Below are positions 57,126 to 64,000 of a DNA stretch of 64,000 bases, one piece after another. How positions within the stretch are numbered: the stretch's first letter is position 1; each line of letters begins with the position of its first letter. The stretch is from Immersiella caudata. Lineage: Eukaryota > Ascomycota > Sordariomycetes > Sordariales > Lasiosphaeriaceae. The notes below the pieces were generated by a model. It searched no databases and had not been told where the DNA came from. It saw only the letters and a program-made list of their open reading frames with translations. The DNA lies in NCBI GenBank assembly GCA_030512335.1, contig JAULSU010000006.1, positions 1 to 64,000 on the forward strand, written 5' to 3'. Both the position numbers and the translations under genes were made by a program.

Positions 57126-58908
57126 ATGGAGACCCTCCTCTCCAACCTCCCCACCAAGTTCCAACAATCCCCGCTCCTAACACCCATCCCCCTAGCCCTC
57201 ACCACCCTCCTTTTCCTCCTCTTTTGCCACCTCACCGGCAGCCCTTCCTCCCCCAGCCCAAACCCCCCTCCCTCCCGGACCCCATCCCCTACATCTCAAA
57301 CACCTACCTCTCCCTAACCAGCTTCCCCGCCTTCCAATCCAAAGTCGGCCGCTTCTTCACCTAAACCGGCTCCCCCGTCCTCCGCTAACGCCTCGGCCCC
57401 CGAAAAGTCTACATTGTCCGAGGCGCCGACAACGTAGCCCCCTTCCTCCGCGTAACCAACGACGGCGGCTCCGAGGCCTTTATCGTCGGCATCTTATCCC
57501 CGCTGGGTATGGACAGGGAGGATATAGCCAAGTTCGCGAGGGATACGTCGTCACGACTAAAAAAGAGGTCAGCGTGGAGTGATACACCAGAGGGAGGAAG
57601 GGTCTGGTATGGGTTGCATAAGGTGTACGAGGATTGGATGATGACGATGAGGTTTAGTTGTAGCATGGCGGGGAACTATTTGGAGGATTTTGAGGCAAGG
57701 TTGGAAAGGATTGAGGTAGGGGGGTGGATGGAGAGGGGGGTGTTTGGGTTTTTGAAGGAGGAGATGGGCGCGGCGTCGTTTGTGTCGTTGTGTGGGGGGA
57801 GGATCATGGAGTTTGACGCCGGCGTTTGTGGAGTTGGCCTGGGAGTTTTGATGAGGTTGCGTTTTATGTGTTGAAGGGGGCGCCGAGGTGGTGGAATCGG
57901 AGGCCGTTTGACACGGCAGATAGGTTTTTGGAGGCGGTTGGGGGGGGGGGGTGGGGGGATGGAGGAGGCTTGGGAGGGGTTCGACTGGGAGGGGGGGCAT
58001 GCTGAGTCGGATTGGGAGCCGCGGTTTGGGTCGAGGTTTTCAAGGGAGATGGTGAGGTGGTTTGTTGATCAGGGCATGACGATGAAGTCGGCGCGCGGTT
58101 GGATGAGTTTTATCATTTTTGCGTGGGTACCCCTATTCCGCCGGCCCCCTTTTTGACTCAACGCTAACTAGCCCGCAGTCTAATCTCCAACACCATCCCC
58201 ATCACCACCTGGGCCCTCTACGAAGTCATTCGCTCCCCCTCCCTGTTCGCCGCCGTCCGCGCCGAAGTCCTCCCCGCCTTCCATCTCTCCCCTCCCGGTT
58301 CCAACAAACCGCCCACCCTCAACACCGCCAAACTCCTCTCCCTTCCCCTCCTCAACTCCATCTTCATCGAAACCCTCCGCCTGTACCTCCCTCAACCTCT
58401 TCCGCCAGGTGGAAAACCCCGGTATCGTTATCGGAGGGTATCGCATCCCCAAGGGGTGTTTGGTGCAAGCCGTGACAACGTTTGCGCATCGGGATGAGAA
58501 GACGTGGAGCGCCGAGGGGCATCCCGCTTCGGATTTTTGGGCACAGAGGCATATAAAGAGTGTGATGAAGAAGGGGGAGGGGGAGGATGAGCGGTTGATT
58601 CCCGAGTTTGATGTTGCAGGGAAGAGGGGAAGTTTTATGCCGTTTGGTGAGTTTCCGTTCCTACCTAGAAGTATCAGGGGATGGGGCACTAATGAGACTG
58701 GGGGGTGGATCGGGGATGTGTCCGGGGCGGTTTGTCGCGAAGCAGGAGATTTTGATGACGCTGGCGATGATGGTTGCGAGATTTGATGTAGAGTTTGTGA
58801 GATAGGAGACGTTGGATGGGAAGCCTTCGGAGCGGCTAGCGGGAGATGACCCGAGGTATGATGGGACTATTGCCACGCCGCCCGATCGGGAGATGAAGGT
58901 GAGGTGAA
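57126..58908 (+). pseudogene. Broken cytochrome P450 gene
   Basis: The start (ATG 57126) opens an N-terminal anchor with a helix LALTTLLFLLFCHL. The frame soon slips, then reads DPIPYISNTYLSLTSFPAF, interrupted by two TAA stops near 57362 and 57388. It continues as LGPRKVYIVRGADNV, then FARDTSSRLKKRSAW and a helical block. Later exon-like pieces give LISNTIPITTWALYEVIRSP and IFIETLRLYLPQP (the K-helix ETLR, near 58370), VENPGIVIGGYRIPKGCLVQ, and the heme loop GGGSGMCPGRFVAKQEI near 58705–58755 with the ligand cysteine kept. A TAG at about 58802 interrupts the end. Several frameshifts and stops make it inactive. The damage is not the C-to-T kind seen further left. The motifs resemble the CYP7/8-like fungal group; substrate unknown. 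Confidence 0.87.
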
Positions 58909-61407
58909 AGAGGTTGTGGTAGAGGGAGGTCACGTGACACGCACCGGTCAAGCAGTTGCAAGACCATGTCATCGGCCGTTGGCACAACGAATACCTACCT
59001 CGGATTTCCCTGGTGAGATCACGCCAGCTGGGGCGTGGAACACGAACATGAAGATGGATATGTGAGAGCAAACTGCCCCTGAGATTGCCATTATCGTTGC
59101 AGCTGATCCCCGCAATAGATCGGCCCCCCCCCCCCCCTTTTCAGAAGGAAAAGACTTTTTGCGGCTCGCCAGGCTAGAGTATTATCCACCATCTCCTATA
59201 GTCTCGGGCGCATTCCACCCTTGGGGAGGTCCTCCTCGCCGTTATCCCAATCAACCACTCCAGGATTCCCGCTTGGTGGGAACACGGCGTCCAATCCTTC
59301 CAAACATTTGCGTATGCATTCTTTTCGGTTCTCGAGGGAGCTTTCTGCCAGCAGGGTATGGTTGAAGGGAGCGTTCGGCTCATCAAGCCACAGTTGACGC
59401 GTCGAAGTCTCGTTGGAGGCCATGTCGTGGGTCGTCGGCGTCGCTGATATCGTCGGTGAAAAGAAGGCTTGACGCGGCCACCGCCTAGGCGTACGAAGAT
59501 ACGGTGCGGTGACTTGGTTCTGGTATTGGCGCGAAGGGATAGGCGTGGCTCTGATTGGAGTTGAGAAGGTAGATCTGGTCCATCCCAGTAGGACAGGAAC
59601 GTCCGATCGAAGGAGCTGGACCGAGCAGATGGGGGCAGTCAAGGGCCGAAAAGATCGCTGGGTTTCGCGGGGGCACCTTTCAAGTCACTTTGGCTTGATG
59701 CGGCATCATCTGACGGACGACTCGGGCCAGGCATGGTCGGGGAGGGCGCTCGGCGGTGGACGGATATTTGACTTCTTCCTCCATGTTTTGAGCCGCAGCT
59801 TCTTGGTTGGGCATGAAATCGCTCATGTCACCAGGAGGGAGAGGAACCCAAGAGGCAAATGAGTCTGGAGGGGTGAGCCGGAGGAAATCTGGTACCAAGT
59901 ATTTTTTATTTCCGCCATCCGATGGCCGCCCCTGAAATGGTTGACCAGACACGGGGGCAATTGTGACCAGGGGCTCACTCGCCACTGTGCAGCATTGAAC
60001 GCCATTGCGACTGCGCAGGGGCAAGAAAAGAAGAGCCCGATTAATTTTTTTCTACAACGACAGATGCGGTGTGGGTTATTTTGGGACAACTCCCGAGTCA
60101 GCGTCTAACGGTTGTCTGCGTTGCTCGTCTTCATTAAGTCGAATGCCGAGGCTGTTGCCCGTTCCGACGCCCTTGCATCGGCACGGAGGGAAGACGCCAG
60201 AACGGGTCGCCCACATCGGAGGCCGCCAGCCCAGCAAGGATCTTTTGGCGCGCTGTTACCGACGAAAAAAAAAAAAAGTCATCCATTTCCAAACTCGCTA
60301 TCCCTGACGCGCACATCACCGAGCGCAAAAGCGCGATGGCCGTGGCCAGTCGCCCATCCTCTCCGCTTCCTCCGCCGACGAATCGCAATGTGCTGGGACG
60401 TGGCAAAGACTCTGAAGGTCATGGGATGCGCTGCGTAGATGCGCGACGCGGGGTTCACCGAAACTTGCCAGCGCAAATCGCAATCATTGGCCTACGTTGA
60501 CGACCTTGTCGTCGCAACTGGCCTCGGCAAAAAAGGAGGTGTGGGCGAATCCCGCGGTGAAAAATACCGCAACCGACCAACAGCAGGAAACCCTGCCACC
60601 CTTCGTTGCGCTGCGCAATCGTGCCCGAGTTGCATGGCATTGCGCGCGCAATCCAAGTTCTTCCGTGGGCGCGGAGAAAAATTTTCATCCTCAGGTGTCG
60701 GCTTTGCGATGACAAATTCCCATTGCGGCGTGGTCATCAATGAAGTCTTGTCGCAAAGAGGAAAATTTTTCATCTCTGGCAGATGAAGGCTGGAGAGGCG
60801 AGGGGAGATCGAAGGGTGTCGCCAGGCCAAGTGCTCCAAGGCTGTGTGGTGTTGACGCTGAGGAGAATGGGTCTTGATTTGAGAAGATAGCGGGACTTGG
60901 GAGTGGATGGTGCTGTGATATACCCCTAACACACACTGGAAAGAATTATGCGAAGCTTCGTTAGCGCAGAATCGCGGCCTAAACTGCGCGAAAGATGTCC
61001 TGGAAATTTCGACAACTTACTTAATGTTTGCTCTAACAATGCCGATAGTTCTAGGGGGTAGTTTGGGTCGCGTTGCATGCCCGCTAGAAAGCGATGTTTT
61101 CAACGCCTGGGCTTGCAACAAGACGCACGTTTCCAAAAATCCAGCATCTCCTCCAACACATGTGCTTCGCTGGCCAGGGAGGTGTGGGGACTTTTCAACC
61201 TATGGATAAGCATGGATAAGACTGAACTGGATTGATTGGCCGGATCAGCAATCCTAGTCTCTATAGTGGGATAGTGGGTCCTACCAGAACGTCATAACCA
61301 ATTGAGCACGTCTGATAACTGATAATGAACGCCGAGGGTTATCTCCCGGAGTCGCAATCGCAATTGCGAGTATTGGATAAACATCAGCTTATTCGGATTG
61401 CATTGCG
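58909..61407. other. Gene-poor 2.5 kb, no gene supported
   Basis: Open frames exist, mostly on the minus strand (for example 59196–59642, with MASNETSTRQLWLDEPNAPF, and 59680–60024, with YLVPDFLRLTPPDSF). Some have protein-like composition but no family was recognised and no splice model holds. They may be exons of an unknown gene or relics. A poly-C run at about 59127 and a poly-A run near 60268 are present. Confidence 0.45.
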
Positions 61408-64000
61408 ATGCCACAGCTGGAAACCATACCAGTTGATGGCGAGACAACAGAGTGGGCCCACGATGGCGAGAACACCTTCAGCGGAGATGCAGGCAAGAGG
61501 CGGCGCTACAATTACGTCAAGTGCGCTGCGTGTCGCGAGCAGAAAAAGAAGGTAATCACAGACTGCCTCGTATATTGAGCGATTTCCCTGACATGCTGGT
61601 TTCGCTGCCCAGTGCGAGCCGGTCAACAGAGTCTGGCCGGAGAAATGCAGACGCTGCATCGAGCTGGGCCTCAGCTGCTCGAAACCCGAGGACATCAGGA
61701 CAAAATTCGGAAATACGAGCCACCCTCTCAGCCCCAAGACAGACCACACGAAAATCACCAAGCATCCGACCCCAAAACGGCCCAAGAGTGTAGCATCGAC
61801 GAATTTCCTACGGGGCCCTGGTGATTACACTGTGCCGTCTCCTACGATTCCGCTAGCCTCGTCGAACACGCCTTGCGAGGTCTGTCAACGTCTCGAGCTG
61901 TCAAGGTCCCGTTTCATCATCCCGAGCCGTGGTTGGAAGGGCGCCCTCGGCAGGGCGGCGTCGCGCCTCACGACCCCGCCTGCGGGCGGTGATGCAAAGC
62001 CTCGTAGCCTGCGCGTCGAGCTGGGCGTACTCCGCGAAGTCAAGGTAAGAGCAGAGCACCACAGATGCCCCTTCTGCCAACTGGTCTATGAGGCCGCGAC
62101 AGACCAAATCACCTTGGCCGCAAAGCAGCAGGGCGATCTCGATCTCAACACCGTTGTCCACGCGAACTGGGAGATCGACGGTAGAGAGCTGGATCACTCC
62201 GATAAAGACACTTGCTTTTTCCAGCCAGTCACCCGACACATCCGGCTATCATGGGAGCCATCAGTATTGCTCAAAGACGCCTACGTTATCCTCTGTGGTG
62301 ATGATCTCAAGGGTCCTGGCCTTGACCTATCATTTCTCGGTCGAACGGTGCAGTCGACCAAGAGCCCCGAGAGAATCAAAGCATGGGTGGAGGATTGCAC
62401 CGACCGCCACGGCCACTGCAGCTCCATGCCGCCAGCCCGCCTAAGTGAGGGAGCCCACCTGCGGGTGATTGATCTCGAAGACAACAGACTCGTTCCCTTG
62501 ACCGCCTCCATGGAGTATGTTGTTTTGAGCTACACCTGGAAAAAACCGGCAGAAGCAGGTGAACCACCAGCTGAGGTCTTCCTTAAGAGTGGTTACGAGG
62601 ACGACTGGTTGACAGAAAACTACAATATCTTGCCGGAGACCACCAAAAAGGCCATCAAACTCACACGGAATTTGGGAATCCGCTACCTCTGGGTCGATTC
62701 GCTATGCATCATTCAAGATTCAAAGGACGACAAGCAGGCAAACTATTGCGCCATCGAGACCATCCTCGCCGGCGCCTTCCTCACCATCTGTGCCGCCACA
62801 ACAACAGCAGACATCAAAATCAGTCAACATATCAGGTCCTGTGGCGAGAAGCTGTCCCTCATGGTCCATCACCCGGTTGAAACCCACATTCGGAGCTCGC
62901 AGTGGTCCAAGGGCGCTTGGACATGTCAGGACCGCTTACTCTCGGGGAGATGCCTCATCTTCACCAACTCGGGAGTGTGGTTCCAGTGCCAGGAGGAGTC
63001 CATGTCGGAGGACACATTCGAGCCCTCTTTCCAAGGCCGCTCCGCAGACTGGGTTCAAAGCCCAGCACAAATTTGGAGTGAACTAGCTCAGAAAAACTCG
63101 CAGTTCCGTGCATACCTTAAGTGTGTCGAGTCGTACACGTCCCGGCAGCTTCCACGAGAGGGGCACGCTCTCCGGGCGTTCGCAGGCATTTCGAACTTTT
63201 TGGGGGCCCATATGGAAACTCGCTTCTTCAGCGGCCTCCCGAACTCGTATCTCGACGCAGCTATCCTCTGGACACCAGCAACCGGAGAGAGCCACCCACG
63301 AGTGCATGACGGACAGCCAGTGGCTCCGAGCTGGTCGTGGGCGGGCTGGACAGGCCAAGTCACATACCGGCCTCCAATCCTGACCGGCGCCGTGGAGAAT
63401 ATTTGGGACTGGCTCATGGCACACACCTGGATCTCCTGGCACCTGGTAGATCGCAACAGCACCGTACTGGGGGAGATCGGAACCTTTGCCAAAAGGGACC
63501 TCCCCGACGTCGCCGACTCAAGAGAGAAACGCGGTGGCGAGACAGGCAGCCGCTTCACCCAAACCATCCGACCCCCTTACAAGGACAACAAGGAGCGATG
63601 GCCGTCAAGAAAACGCAGCGAATTCTCCAAGAAGGTCCCACCATCCCAACAAGACCGAATGGACACGGATGGACCACAAGACACCTCGCCCTACTTCCTG
63701 CAGTTCTGGACTTGGTCCGCCTTCCTGCGACTGGGCGCCACCTCCGACGCAGTCGGCTCGCCCATCCGCAGGTACAACATCCTCGATCGCAACGATGATA
63801 TCTGCGGATCCATCGTCCTCCCTGACGAATTCGCCAACAGCGTTGACATCAACAGACAGGCGTTTCAGTTCATTGCCACGTCGGATGCGAGGTTGTTTTT
63901 CGAGGAGGAGATGCCGGAATGGACGTACTACATCCCCAAGGAGCGGCACGATAGTTCGTGGGATTTGTGGTATGTGATTTTGCTTGAGACGGACAAGGGT
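61408..64000 (+). CDS. Zn2Cys6 finger fused to HET domain (3' end outside window)
   Basis: Exon 1 (61408–61551) and exon 2 (61613 onward) join across a 61-base intron into an open frame that reaches the window edge, giving at least 840 residues. The splice builds a textbook fungal zinc cluster at ~39–69: CAACREQKKKC, ten residues, then CRRCIELGLSC, preceded by basic KRRRYNYVK. CEVC and CPFCQLV follow, the usual entry to HET proteins. The HET domain comes next: AWVEDCTDRHGHC, VVLSYTWKKPA, then YLWVDSLCIIQD, and later WTCQDRLLSGRCLIF and PSWSWAGWTG. Zn2Cys6 domains bind DNA and HET domains trigger incompatibility cell death, so a DNA-associated HET protein is inferred. An upstream in-frame start was not found. 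Confidence 0.85.

Overview
The window is filamentous ascomycete DNA (Pezizomycotina, probably Sordariomycetes). The signs are short GT–AG introns of about 50–120 bases, a TTAGGG-type repeat array, an AT-rich block that looks RIP-mutated, several HET-domain incompatibility genes, and a complete run of genes for an extracellular hydroxamate siderophore. No species can be named from the sequence. Exon structures were built by hand from reading frames, splice signals and phase, so boundaries are inferred.

Bases 1–12,600 look subtelomeric and decayed: about 1 kb of gene-free DNA, 24.5 copies of CCCTAA (1047–1193), an AT-rich block ending in a ~19-bp minisatellite (3842–4516), a broken HET gene, two intact divergent HET-like membrane genes (5705–7900 and 8324–9745), a broken secreted-protein gene, another broken gene and a lone tRNA-Lys-like sequence. 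Bases 13,086–18,781 carry ordinary genes: a seven-helix membrane protein, a SET-domain protein with a signal-peptide-like start, and an aquaporin-like channel.

Bases 19,090–40,648 form a siderophore cluster: a SIT-type importer, a SidH-like hydratase and a SidF-like acyltransferase transcribed divergently (both ending in a PTS1 peroxisome signal), a full ABC-B transporter (SitT-like), two small GFA/CENP-V-fold genes, a tRNA-Thr, a SidJ-like siderophore esterase, and a SidD/NPS6-type NRPS with A-T-C-(degenerate A)-T-C layout. Four perfect copies of the iron-repressor (SreA-type GATA) motif ATCWGATAA lie in two promoter regions. Expected logic: SidH makes anhydromevalonyl-CoA, SidF puts it on N5-hydroxyornithine in peroxisomes, the NRPS joins the units (fusarinine or coprogen type), ABC/SIT proteins move the product, and SidJ hydrolyses it in the cell. 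SidA, SidI and SidG equivalents were not found here.

Bases 41,515–51,734 hold one very large gene of the DUF6606/DUF3638/DUF3645 family (about 3,315 residues). Beyond it the window is sparse and again partly decayed: a LINE-like relic, a secreted PQQ-type sugar dehydrogenase (54,143–55,285), a badly broken cytochrome P450 gene (57,126–58,908), and, running off the right edge, a gene that joins a Zn2Cys6 DNA-binding finger to a HET domain.
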